Shown piece by piece: positions 12,601-23,885 of a stretch of DNA of 64,000 bases. The notes under the pieces were generated by a model. It did no database searches, had not been told where the DNA came from, and saw nothing but the letters and a program-made list of their open reading frames with translations. The translations under genes were made by a program, and so were the position numbers. The stretch lies in contig NC_134027.1 of NCBI RefSeq assembly GCF_964204645.1, positions 21,998,485 through 22,062,484 on the forward strand, read 5' to 3'. The stretch is from Tubulanus polymorphus (Eukaryota; Nemertea; Palaeonemertea; Tubulaniformes; Tubulanidae). Positions within the stretch are counted from its first letter, which is position 1. Each line of letters starts with the position of its first letter.

Positions 12601-13135
12601 TATACTGGTAAGGAGGTTTCAAAGAGTTTTTTAAAGGGGAAAATTTTAAATCTTGAGCACCATGTATCCCAATTACAGTAGACTCCTCCTAAATCGGTAC
12701 TGGGCCCAGTTTTCACGAAAAAGCGCAAGCCTAAAATGGTTAAGTTTGGATTCTTTTCCTTATCGAAAACATGAAGTAACCAATAGCAATTACACAGAAA
12801 ATTTGATTGAAAATTTTTTCGTGAAACTAGACCCAGTTTATTTCGGCAAACCGTTAGTTCAGTGGTTTTGGAAGCAATCTATCCTTAAACCTGGTTTCTT
12901 ATTTGATAAACGTCTAATCGGGTGAAAAAAGATCCCGCTCCCAACTATTACCGATCCAGGTGTAGTCTATTGTAAATTTCGATTTGCCTATTTCTCAAAA
13001 TTGAATATTTCGGCATTTTGCTCAAACGAAAGGAGTTTCGAGCACGTTTAAAAGCATTTTCAATTTAAGAAGTAATTTGAAATCAGTCGTAGGAACCCTG
13101 TCTCTCTAACTCCGCCCACCGAAGTCGACGCCGTT
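9680..13135. other. Intergenic / possible 3' region of CK1; repeats only
   Basis: Apart from the pogo-like MITE at 10334-10496, this stretch has a foldback at about 11528-11645 (gttccacagtt and accgtggaac near its ends, same family as 54145-54254) and two inverted copies of the 'ccttgaat' repeat near 12570-12660 and 12985-13085. A terminal CK1 exon could lie here on the - strand, but none was recognised. Confidence 0.4.
10334..10496. mobile_element. pogo-like MITE
   Basis: Left end acagttaacctcatttaactcg and right end ggcgaggtttactgta are an imperfect terminal inverted pair of the type CAGTAAACCTCGCC, resembling Tc1/mariner pogo/Tigger ends with TA target sites. About 160 bp, no transposase. 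Similar copies at 60914-61086 and 63661-63811. Confidence 0.5.
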
Positions 13136-14092
13136 TTATTTGCTTACTTGAGTCCAGTCGAATACGTAGTCGAACTGATAGTTCAACGTGCGAAACAAAA
13201 TTCGGAACAACTGCCGCAGGTACATGTAGTCGGGCGCCTCCTCGAAACGAAGACCCTTGCAGTAATTCAAATACATCGAGAACTCGGCCGGGAAACCCTT
13301 GCACAAAACCTCCACCGGCGTCGACATCTTCTTTTCGCTGATGCGCTCGTATTTTTGCTTTTTCGTTGCTGCCTTCAAGCCCTGCCACGGCAGATTGCTG
13401 CGGTTGAAGTACATCAACACGTAGCCGAGCGACTCCATGTCGTCGCGGCGGCTCTGCTCGATGCCGAGGTGCGCGTTGATGCTCGCGTAGCGCGCCGTGC
13501 CTGTCAGATTTTTATCCTCGCGATACGGTATGTGCTGCTTCGACCGGCTGTCGCGGTACTTTTTCGCGAGGCCGAAATCGATGAGGTAAAGTTTGTTGCA
13601 GTGCCGCCCGATGCCCATCAGAAAGTTATCGGGCTTGATGTCGCGGTGGATAAAGTTTTTCGTGTGCACGTACTCGATGCGTCCGATCATCTGATCGGCG
13701 AGCATTAGAACGGTTTTCATGTTGAATTTACGATGGCAGAAATTGAACAGATCTTCCAAACTCGGCCCGAGAAGGTCCATCACTAGCACGTTGTAGTCGC
13801 CTTGCTCGGCGCCAAAGAACTTCATATGCGGTATACCGACGCCCCCTTGCAGGATTTTGTAGAGTTTACTCTCGTACAGTAATTGAGGGTGTCGCGCTTT
13901 CGTCGATTCCAATTTCACGGCGACCTCTTCGCCGTTGACCGTATTCACGCCCAGGTAAATATCGCCGAACGAACCGCTGCCGATTTTTCGAGTCAGACGA
14001 TATTTCGATTTTTCGCCGACGATAAATTCGTTACGGCCGGACTTGCGGTCGGCGCCGCCGGCCATCGCCGACTTCTTTGTATATTCACTCAT
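13136..14092 (-). CDS. CSNK1A1: Casein kinase 1 alpha (serine/threonine kinase), intronless frame
   Basis: Serine/threonine kinase of the CK1 alpha type, which phosphorylates beta-catenin and circadian and Hedgehog components in the cytoplasm and nucleus. The 318-residue frame shows the Gly loop [12 protein letters not shown] (37-48), VAVKLES with the ATP-binding Lys60, [10 protein letters not shown] with catalytic Asp151, [10 protein letters not shown] (172-181), and the CK1 blocks [20 protein letters not shown] and [10 protein letters not shown]. It matches CK1 alpha more closely than delta/epsilon ([30 protein letters not shown]). The first ATG has A at -3. A second ATG at 14065-14063 (MAGGADRK...EFIV) has a stronger Kozak context and fits the usual N-terminus better, so the true start may be there. 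No intron interrupts the kinase domain, so a retrocopy origin is possible. The frame ends VSK* just after DWTQ, and a good splice donor overlaps this end, so a tail exon may follow. Confidence 0.93.
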   Translation of the reverse strand: MSEYTKKSAMAGGADRKSGRNEFIVGEKSKYRLTRKIGSGSFGDIYLGVNTVNGEEVAVKLESTKARHPQLLYESKLYKILQGGVGIPHMKFFGAEQGDYNVLVMDLLGPSLEDLFNFCHRKFNMKTVLMLADQMIGRIEYVHTKNFIHRDIKPDNFLMGIGRHCNKLYLIDFGLAKKYRDSRSKQHIPYREDKNLTGTARYASINAHLGIEQSRRDDMESLGYVLMYFNRSNLPWQGLKAATKKQKYERISEKKMSTPVEVLCKGFPAEFSMYLNYCKGLRFEEAPDYMYLRQLFRILFRTLNYQFDYVFDWTQVSK

Positions 14093-14470
14093 GATTTTCG
14101 AAAAATCTTTACAGTTTTATCGGAAGACAGATTCTTTTACTTAAAGTTTCGTGGTTGCCATACTCGTTGTTAGGCAGTATATTGTGTTGAAAATTCCTCC
14201 CTAATTCCTGGACAGTTCTCTTCAAAACGATCGCTTTTCACTCGATTCCGAGGACGATCGACGTCAGAAAATCAAGGCGCAGTTTCCAGCGATTGTCGAA
14301 ATACGTAAATCGAACTTCAATCGTAAGAATACCTGAACGAAAAACGGAAAAACGGATCGGTTTTCTGTACAAAAAATTCGAGGAACAGCTGACTGGATTT
14401 ACTCAGAACTAGGTGGCGACAGCGATGCTAGATGCGTCGGCGCATGCGTGAAATTCTTTGGAGACCTTGA
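14093..14470 (-). promoter_or_regulatory. Putative CK1 alpha 5'UTR and promoter region
   Basis: CpG-containing sequence directly upstream of the kinase start. A cggcgcatgcgtg motif at about 14438-14450 resembles an NRF1 site (TGCGCATGCGC), common in housekeeping promoters. No TATA box was seen at a convincing position, and the transcription start is not determined. Confidence 0.35.
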
Positions 14471-17400
14471 TTAAAATCCGCCACCTACCGATGACGTCAG
14501 TTATGACTCACGGGTTCGAATCCCGATTAAAACTAACGTTTTCGCGCATTTAGAACTACAATCCTGGCCAAATTTCGCCGAATCTTAATGCCCAAGTCAA
14601 TAAAACGGTGTGAAAATGCGGCTAAATCTTACGATTGAAAATTGGTATATGTACGATACGATAATGTGCTCCAAACCGGGCCAGTTCGGGAAGCCTCCGT
14701 TGGTTGCAAGCGCTCTGCGGGAAAATCCGCCCAAAGGCCCCAGCTGCGTCAACCTTTAGATTGTGCCCTGATGTCATGAATTCAATTAAGTAATTGCGAA
14801 TATAGAATTCCAGCGTATCGGGTGCTGTTTGTATACAATGAGTGATGAAATGGGCCGGCCGGAAAAGCTATTGAATTCAACTAATCAAAATTAAACATTA
14901 ATGTTCACTAACAATCTACCAATTAGTCTCCAAAACTAATTTTAATCAGGAAAGAGTTGTTGTAACTCCCTGTCGCCAAAGCGCTATTATTCGCCAAATG
15001 ACCCGGACACTTATCAGGTCACCGTCCGCCACAGTGACGGGCGATGATGAACGACCGGTTGGTAGTGGAATACTAATGTTTTCGAAAAATAGATGTTGCA
15101 AATGCGACTATGTTTTTTGACACGTGTTCTCCCTCGAAAATTGACGCAGTTCCACTTCGCAAACTTCAGCAATGTTTCAAAGCAATTCTACAAGTATATT
15201 TGCAAAAAAAGGTTTTTGGCGGAATGTTGAGGGTGTCCCCATATTGTCAGATATATTTTTTGTCAGACATTGTCCCCCAGACATATTTTTTGTTGGGAAT
15301 TTGATGAATGTGTGTTTGACCGTTATTCCTCACTAGTACACCCCTCGTCAACCTCTTGTCTGATTTATTGTCTATTTAAATAATCATGATTATGGTTGAA
15401 AATAGCTTGTTTTGGGTTGATTTTTGACTGAAAATAGGACCCTCCTGGATACAGCCCCTGTTTTCCCATCATCGACGAATCGTTGAGCAACTTAGACATT
15501 AAAGGGCAAGATTCTTCGAAGGGTTGGACCGGAGAATTGGGAATCCGAAAAAGTTAATACTTTATTTCAACAATTTTTCAGTCTAAGATTCCTATTTCAA
15601 CTTTAGACCACACATTAGATGATCTGAAAATAGTCACCAGGGAAGGATTTTATAGACTGGTATTATCTTTAACCCGGGGATTAACTCAATTCGGGTTAAA
15701 GTAAACCGGTCTATAAAACTGGCCCCATGTATTAACTTTAACCCAAGGGCTAACTCAATTGAAACTAGCTAGCCCCTGGGTTTAAGTTAATATCAGTCTA
15801 TGAAACTGGGCCTCAGGACGCGGTTCCACAGTAGTGAGTTTAAGTTGTCATTTTCAATATTTTTAACTCGTTGGTCAGATTTTAACCGAAATATGTTAAA
15901 AGTGGGTCCATAGATATTGAAATCTTTCAAATGTTCACCCTTTACTGTTTTTGTAAATTCCGTTTCGCAGCCGGAATTGATAGAATCGAATGTACATTGT
16001 CGTTTCGTGTTTAAATCTATACGTGCCGGTGGCTTTCAGCCATATGCGTATATTTGCAAACGAACGGGCTTTCCAGATGTTACATTATACACATTAACTT
16101 TATTGATGCTAAAACGTTCACAATAAAATTTTCGAGCTGAACTTAATGATGTATTTATACAGATATTGATAAGACCAACACAACATTGAATGTATCAATA
16201 TATTTTACCATGGTGGTTGAATTATGTCGCTTGGATGGAAAACCTTGCTTACCAGTTCATAAATCACTTATTCGGCGTCGTAAGGGAAAGATATTATGTG
16301 AGGCATAAAAATCAGGGGCAGATCTAGCGTAGGTTTCTGTGTACAGATCAATTGTGGAAGGACATACATCTTAGCCTAATACAGGTCTGAAATGCCATCT
16401 GAACACATTTTGGGCATCCAATCTACCCTTCTGACCAAAACACGAAATATGGTATTTTTATATCATTCATAAAAGAAATTAGAAGTTTACCAATTCGGAT
16501 TATTCAAATTGACCATAATTCAATCACTACGACGAACTTGAAAATTAGAAGGGCACCTCTACGAACCCGAGTACCGCTCAGTGCGGCGGCTAGACTGGAT
16601 CCGCCTGTGAAAATAAGCATTGGATCAACAGTAAACAAATGAACCCCGATCCTTATCGCTATAATCAATGAATCTTCAAATTTATAATCCGTCGGAGAAG
16701 ACTCAGAGTCCATGTAAAACTTGATGCAAACACTCTTTGGGTTGAAATGAAACGATGGTAAAAACAAATCCCGCAATACAAACAAGAAAAAACAATCCGA
16801 AATAGTTTATTTCAACAATTTTTCCTTATCCTCTTTATCACTTCTTGATTCAGAGGCGGATCCAGGGGCTTATTCTGAAGAACTTGTCACATCCCAAAAG
16901 GGCACTTTGATATCCAAAAAGGTAAGCCTGACATCCGCCCCACCGCAAAATGAAAAAGTCGGGCACTCAAGAAATTCGATGGACTCGTGCAAGTCTCACA
17001 AGTCCCCCTGGACCTCCGGCCCTGTGATAAGCCTATGGATTGTTGAATATTCCATGATTTCATCTGTAAGTCCTGAAGGCGACTTGGGTTTCACCAAAAA
17101 CCTTAGAGTCGGACTGATGTACTGACACACGTGTATCGTAGAGCACGGAGAACTTACCGGGGCGTGGATACGCCGAGACCACACTTAAGAGCTGTGCCTG
17201 GTTAATTCATGCCGTAGTCAGAACGTTGAAATAAACTATGGCTCAAGGAAAGTTTTCGGACTGTATATCTTTTTCTTATGTATTGTGGATTTCTCCGTAT
17301 TCTCGATATTTCAATTCAGTGTCTGGCAATCGGACCCGGATACTGGCCGGCGCCTCCAACAGTAATACCAGTCGTTGTTACGGGTTCCCTACTTAGTGTT

Positions 17401-18390
17401 TGGAACAACGGCTAGTACTAGACTACTCCAACAGCCGTTGCAAGCTGCAAGGAAATTTAACTTCTTCGCCACATACGAGCTTGGAGTAATCATTTGACAA
17501 ATCATTTTAGTCAAATGATTACTCCAAGATACGAGGAAGTCAATTTGTTTAGTTACAACGGAATTTCGGGTTAATGATTCCAGGACTTTTCATCCCTAGA
17601 TATATCAACAACCGAAAGGGCGTTACCGGCCCTTGAGGGCCGCAACTATACCAAAATACGCTGAAGCTTATCAGCTGGTGGCGCCCCGTAGTGGAGGTTG
17701 TATATACCGCCATTAAGCGACTGGAGATCGAGACTCCAGTAGTGAAACAGTGTGACTGTGTATATGCATGGATAATTACACGATATAATGCGACAAATTC
17801 GATAACACTTCCTCCGTATAGGCCAATTTACTTGTAAATATCCGTAGAGAATTATGCTATAGAACCCCCGCACGACCCGCGTTGCAGTTACCGGATAAAA
17901 AAACGAAACGATGGATTGGATACCTCGAGTTCCGCGAAAAAATTCGCTGATTTTACCTGAAATAAAAAATCCATTCACGCACAGATTAAAACTGAGTTGG
18001 TGCGATTGGATTAAGGTAAGAAGATAGACTTCCAAAGACACTTAATTGAGTCTGTGGTGTCGGTAGCATCCTAGCCATTTTGCTCACTGTAAGTGTATAG
18101 GTATATAGCCTATATGCTGCGCTGGTGAGCAAGTGCAATCTTGATTTTTTATTCCAATTTTATGCCAAAAAAGAAGTAAATTTTGTCAATTTAACTTGAA
18201 AAAGTTTTTCACCAAACCTCATCATGAAAGCCTGTTTATATGGAACTAAATTCATGCACTATTTTAAACTTATGATCTGACTTCGGGCCAAGACACAATT
18301 ATTTCACCGCTAACAACAGAATGAGTAGTAGTTACAATTTGATGCCCTGGAAGGAAGGGTTCGGCTATGAAAAGGGGTCTCTATGAGTCG
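14471..18390. other. Intergenic; foldback repeats, no supported gene
   Basis: About 15646-15812 contains foldback units with tatagactggtatta and cagtctatgaaactgggcc-type ends (family of 62306-62417 and 56520-57135). A 49-base hairpin at 17480-17528 is listed separately. A possible orphan exon at 15971-16126 is discussed in the findings. Otherwise nothing recognisable. Confidence 0.4.
17473..17535. repeat. 49-nt perfect hairpin between 7-bp direct repeats
   Basis: Arms cttggagtaatcatttga (17480-17497) and tcaaatgattactccaag (17511-17528) are perfectly complementary over 18 bp with a 13-nt loop. The block is flanked by direct repeats atacgag at 17473-17479 and 17529-17535, which look like a target-site duplication. 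Confidence 0.6.
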
Positions 18391-18394
18391 GCGT

Positions 18395-18735
18395 TGGTTT
18401 CTGCTTACAGATAGGGCAGGGATTCAAACCTAATGGTGTCGAGACTCGCCACGGTACGAAACCCTGCTACACTAGACCGAGTGCCCAGCTACACGCATAG
18501 CTTAGATTATGTCATTATTAGTCAATCAGATATCCCGTTTTATTTTAGCCCAGGTTTTCCCGTTTATAGTTCTTCGGTGAAATTTACCTCAGCGATTATA
18601 CAAGTAATCTGATTGGTGCCGCAAGTTTTCGCGCAGCTGCGCATGTACCTGGGCACCTGGTCTAGTGTGGCAGGGGTTCATGCCGTGGCTGGGTGTAACG
18701 ATGGCATCTGATTCGAATCCCTGCCATGGAAGGAT
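18395..18735. mobile_element. Composite repeat with two tRNA-like heads, head to head
   Basis: On the + strand, 18652-18735 has an A-box-like tggtctagtgtgg and a B-box-like gattcgaatccc. On the - strand, 18486-18395 has ggtctagtgtagca and ggtttgaatccc. The central 150 bp (gatcagcgattata and caatctgat type words) recurs at about 25770-25930 and, inverted, at 26030-26160. Read as tRNA-derived SINE material rather than functional tRNA: no full cloverleaf was found. Confidence 0.45.
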
Positions 18736-21335
18736 GGCTCTCTACGCTTGGTGAGGTTTAGTTGAGCCCACCTTACCGTTAAGTAGGCGCCTATGGTGGT
18801 TAGTTTAACTAGGGTTAAGATTTAAGCGACATTTTTAAACCCAATTGGAAATTTCACTATTTAGGCCAGTTGTAATGTAGGTGACACGCAATAGCAATAT
18901 TGGACATGTTAGGTATTTCAAAGGATTAGTTAAAAGTTACAGGTTAGGTCATGTTCGGTGACTATATTCGGCTTAAAGTTAATTGACTAGCCTGTTGTTT
19001 TATTCAGTGGTATTTTTGTGTTGTCGGTGTTGTCAAGTCCTGTGACGAAATTTATGTCTGGTCATAAGGCACTGTAAACTCGGAGATGATTAGGTGTGTC
19101 AAATTGGCCCGAATCAAACTCGAATCAAATTTGGCCGGTGCTTAATCGAGAGAGCGCGTTCACGTGTAAACCACTCACTCGATACTAAACAATGCCGTGA
19201 CTCACTTCTAACACCAGGATGTGTAGTCACAAGCAATAATTAAACCTCTACGCCCGGCTTGTGACATTTTTGGTCCTGTCAAATAGGCACGACAGGTTCG
19301 CTCACTTGGCAACTTAGTGAGCGGTTGGTCGCATCTAAAAACGCTTGCTTCTTTAGATCTAACCTGGCATTACTTACCCTTGCACAGGCTAGGCCTATGC
19401 GTTTCCAATCATAGTCTGTCTTCTATCAAATATCTACGACATACCCCCTGATTCTATTAAAAAAGCTATAGGTACTATTGGATTTTATTCAATTTAATGT
19501 AGCCAAGCTTAAATACTTCTGGTCAGAGTTTATGAAGCCAAAGCAAAGAGATACATTGAAGTATAATCATAATGATTTATTTTCATTTCACTAAATTACG
19601 AAACAGGGTTATTTTCACGATTCGGAATAACTAGAAGACTTGTTAGATGAAGGGATCCAGTGCAAGCCTTTCAGGGCTGTACTCGCAAACACTCGCAAGG
19701 CACCTGACATATAAACGGTGTACATCTGACGCGGAAGTTGGTAGGCCAATGCCCAATGCGCAGTGGGGTCCATTGGGGAAGACAGTTTTGCTGCCCGATA
19801 TCAAATGAGTAATCTATGAATGAGAGACTGGCATCTGGCTTCTAATGTGTGCTATTAGAGCTGGAATGAGTCATCATATGTTCGAAATTTTGTGTCTATT
19901 CAACTAAATTCACACTGGTAAAAGGTCGAAATTGATGACTTAAAGACCCGCGGGATCGGCCGACTCCGAACGCCGTTCCCCCCGGGTCTGAAAGGCAGTT
20001 AGCCATTAGAGCCTTGCTCGCTCTAAAATCTCTAGACAAACTTATTTCGTATTGATGGGTTTCGATGTTTAGTTCGCGTGCCAACAGAAACAAGAAACGT
20101 AACTGGTCTTATTGAATCAAACCAACACAGGCCAGGGTCCCGGACAACTCCTTGATTCTGGTAGAATGGCACAACGCTTTTAAAAGTGCTTGAAACTCCT
20201 TTACTTCAGAACTCTTTCAAATGTGAGAAAGGCAATTAGAATAGACATTTATGTCTGGTTTTGAGACCTAGTTGTCCATGCCTAAAATCCGGGTACAGTT
20301 GGGACCTGGATTCATGTTTACCCCAATAAGGCGGTTACTGAAACCGTATTTAATTAGTAAAGATCATAATACAAATTTGCTTATGAAACCCCCGAACTCC
20401 CGTCTACTAACAACGAGTCTGCAGTAATTAGGATACATGAAAGTGATGCAGATGACTTCCTGGCAATAAGAAATTCTCCGCAATGATATACTGTAGTAGG
20501 TACCCCGCTACATCACCACTAGCGATGGGAAAAGTAGTTTCATCGTAATCATATGCCGTCATTATTTACCGTCAAAGAAGGCCATAGGCCTATGATGTAC
20601 AGACAGCCACTTTTGTGCCTGATATGATATCGAAAATGGCTGTGATTTTGATAGTCGCGTCGAATTGCCGTGCACGATAGCCGATGATCTAAACATCGAA
20701 ACGCGTCGTTTTAAAAACAAAATTACCCTCCTCGTTGCAAGGTTTTCCTGCTAGGTGACTGGTCGCTATGTTTGTTCAGAAATTTTGACTCAATAATACT
20801 AACTATAGCAATGTGGATTGACGCCCAATGGTAGATGAAATTCAGTATATTTGGCTTTTTTGTGCAAAGGCACTTTCGACCCAACTCCAGATTTTGCTTG
20901 GAAAAACGTATTAGAAATTAAGAATTTATGGACATTCGAATTTTGTTTGGCGTAGGTCTATAGGCAATTTCATTGGCTAACTCAGTTCATCGTTTTGTTG
21001 CTCAACCCGTTACGATAACATATCATTTAAATACAAAATAGATCGACTCTAATTGGACTCTAATCCGGGATACTTAAAATAAAGTATGTGATGTGGTCGT
21101 TTGCCCTCATTTTGAAATCAGTGCCTGAACTATTTTGTAATTCAGATTATAAGCGTTTGTAGGTCTACGCGTGGTGAGGTGATATTGTGTGGTATAATAT
21201 TAAATCCCCCTCGCGTGATAAATGTTAGGTTGAATTCAAATCGATAATATCCCGTGATATAATTCCAAATATTTCAGTGTCACTGACAACAATCTCCGCA
21301 CTGCCAAATTGTGAAAAAATGCTTCTACGGGTGAA
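18736..21335. other. Intergenic; nothing coding recognised
   Basis: Contains one copy of the 'ccttgaat' repeat near 20130-20290. The remaining sequence is unique-looking AT-rich DNA with scattered short frames that lack coding character. Confidence 0.4.
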
Positions 21336-21604
21336 AAAGGCGAAATGATAAATACCCTAAAGTGCTGGAGATAATTTGAAAATTTTGAAAAATTCCACCC
21401 TAGTGTGTTGAATATGGGAATATAGTGTGGCGGTGTATCGTAAGTTACTATTATTTCACTATGTTTGACAGGTACTACCATCTTTCAATGGAGATAACTA
21501 ATTACTAATTACACCAATACACTGCAGTGCGCTAGCGGTGTACTAGCAAAATCCATCACCGATTTATACACCGCACTGCGGTGTAGATGCACTGAAAGGG
21601 TTAA
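21336..21604 (+). mobile_element. piggyBac-like MITE, left end degraded
   Basis: The body matches the family (ataccctaaagtgctggag, ccaccctagtgtgttgaata, tcactatgtttgacaggt) and the right end GCACTGAAAGGG TTAA is intact at 21604. The left CCCTTTCAGTGC end is not recognisable. Confidence 0.65.
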
Positions 21605-21759
21605 TGTTTGGTTTATCGGCTATTGCCAGCGTAGTAAAAGATAAGATTATTTCATTCTCAACTAACCAAAACTTTTGGTACATAGAGGATTTAAGCCTAC
21701 AAAGATAAAATCGTCATATAAAAGAAAAATTGAGACAAACTCAATGCTGCTTATCCAAT

Positions 21760-22060
21760 ACTTGTTAAAAAACCAGGCTTTGAGCTCATATTTAATGATA
21801 ATAATAATATTTATTTCTTATATACCGCGCTCCGTATACATTTCAGCGCGGTTTACAAATATAAATTAAATAAGATAAAATAAGATATATAATATTTAAA
21901 ACTTGATCAAGTCCAATTATCTAATCTATCTATCAATGGTCAACTGGGAAGGTTTTCCAATGTTTAGGCGCAGATACAAAGAAGGCACTATCGCCAAAAT
22001 TAGATTTTGAGATGAGGGACGAGAGATCGTTAAGCGAACTTTTATTTAGAATCGCAGTCC
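21760..22060 (-). pseudogene. LINE-type retrotransposon 3' end remnant
   Basis: On the - strand the translation runs ...SNFGDSAFFVSAPKHWKTFP then VDH and a stop (about 22010 down to 21935). This F-x-x-APK-x-W-x-x-x-P pattern is the usual C-terminal end of reverse transcriptases of CR1/Jockey-type LINEs. The tail to about 21760 is shared with the second copy at 23695-23885. Only the last few dozen codons survive. Confidence 0.55.
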
Positions 22061-22786
22061 TATTATTCCATGGATCAGCGAGCTTCAGATCTGTTCCAAT
22101 GTACTTTCTCGTCGTACCGATGCTATTCGGTTCGAATCCCCGTCGAGGGAGAATGCGTGAAACAGAAACAAGCGTCAGTTTCAAGCGGTGTTTCTTGTTT
22201 TTGCCGCAATGCGGGCTGCTTCTCAATAAACGTACAATTCTCTCCGAAAGTTACTAGATGTCACGATTTGGTGACATTTACTCGTGTATATATCGGATGA
22301 AGAAAAGATAATATTTGCACTAACGGCAGCAGGTTTTAATTGATTTTACACTGTTTGATACAAACTGCCACACATGTGTCTATATATGTTCACACAGAGT
22401 CAGAGGAGTGTATTGTGTATTGTACAATATATAATATGCCCAGGCTTGATTTCCGCAGGAGACGTTGATTCATTCAACTAAGGCCTAGCATTTGCGGTAT
22501 GGAATTTAGGCAGAAACCCGATGAGAAACCGAAAACAACTTTTACTTGTTTTGCTATGAAACGGGAAACGTTATTTATCCACACGGACAGTTTGAGAATA
22601 CTTCGAAAGGAAGTCGTAATGAGTCAGTCATGCGTGTTCTACTTTCCGCGACGCGACCAGCTGCCAGTCGCGACTGATGTAGCCTACGCGTTGTGCGACT
22701 TGTCTCTGTCAATAGCGAAAGCGGCGAATGATCTCGGTGCCGGTTAACGACCGATTGCAACCGATCCGATCGCTCCGCAGGTCGAC

Positions 22787-23048
22787 CTATGGGCGCCTTA
22801 AATGGCCGCTTACCTGGAATTCAGGGAAAATTTCGGGTATTATTTCGTAAAAAGAATAGAAAGTTAAAATTAGGGAAAAGTCAGGGGAATTTGTTTGTGA
22901 TTGCTAGATCGGAGTAAAATCAAACAGTTTCTCTGTTTATGTCTTACGTATTTGACTGTGTTAAACGATTGGATTCTTAGCGTATCAGGTCAAGGCAAAC
23001 AACATGTGGTCAAGGAAGAAGCAAGTCGAATATAAGTGGCCACCCTGA
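22787..23048. mobile_element. MITE-like repeat with GTGGCCACCCTG end
   Basis: Starts near ggcgccttaaatggccgctt and ends aagtggccaccctg at about 23046. The inside carries acctggaattcagggaa and atttcgggtatta-type words seen in the copies at 4105-4334, 50776-51054 and 52755-53190. No coding capacity; superfamily not determined. Confidence 0.5.
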
Positions 23049-23338
23049 TGAATTCGATTTCTGTACATTATTCTGTATATTATTGCAAAAATACGTAGTT
23101 GGAAGATTAGAGGGTTGTCTAGTACTCGTGTAGCTAGAAGTGATTGAATAATGCAGATCTGTAGAGGGCGATGTAAACAAGTGCGAGCGGTTAAGTGTCG
23201 AGTCGTAATTATTGTCGCACGAGAAAATTGTCCCGTAATTATAGGCCCTCATGAACTACATATCAGCCGCAGGCTTCAGATCTGTTCTCTGCTGGTAGCT
23301 AGGTATATATTAGCCCATAAGTAGTGGCCGTAGTATTT

Positions 23339-23620
23339 TTAACCCTTTCAGTGCTGACTAAATAATACCCTATAGTGCTGGAGATAATTTAAAAGAATTC
23401 CACCCTAGTGTGTTGAATAAGGGGAATACCACTATAGTGTGTCTACACCGCCGCGCAGTGTATCGTTAGTTACTAGTATTTCACTATGTTTGACAGGTGA
23501 GACTGCCATTTTTCAAGAGAGATAATCACTAATTACATCAATACGCCGCAGAGCAATGTATTAGCAAAAATCTATCACTGATTTGTACACCGCACTGTGT
23601 AGACGCACTGAAAGGGTTAA
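23339..23620 (+). mobile_element. piggyBac-like MITE, complete
   Basis: TTAA CCCTTTCAGTGC at 23339 to GCACTGAAAGGG TTAA at 23620, with the standard interior including subterminal inverted segments. Confidence 0.8.
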
Positions 23621-23689
23621 GTAATTATAGTAATGATAATCGTTATAGAATATTCATATAGGGCCTTTCCATGTGGTTATGTCCAAAGT

Positions 23690-23885
23690 GCTACTGCTTA
23701 TCCAAAATGCTTGTTGAATAACCAGGTTTTGAGCTGCTGTTGATCCGAGTCCAATGATCTATCTATCTATCAATGGTCAACTGGGAAGGAATTTGTATTC
23801 CAACATGTAAGTCAGGATGCTTAGAAGGCACTGTCGCCGAAATTAGATTTTAAAATTAGGGATGAGAGAAGATTGTTTAGGCGAA
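23690..23885 (-). pseudogene. Second LINE 3'-end remnant, degenerate
   Basis: Shares gatagatagatcattgg, tcccagttgaccattgatag and the aaatctaatttcggcgacag segment (- strand) with 21760-22060, but stops interrupt the frame after KSNFGDSAF. A diverged, dead copy of the same element. Confidence 0.5.

Noticed and set aside
13148-13708. 186-codon + strand frame
   Set aside because: Lies antisense to the CK1 alpha frame and exists because of its codon bias; no family resemblance.
22499-22747. 82-codon frame with CpG-rich end
   Set aside because: No recognised domain; frames on both strands are open and no splice sites connect it to a gene.
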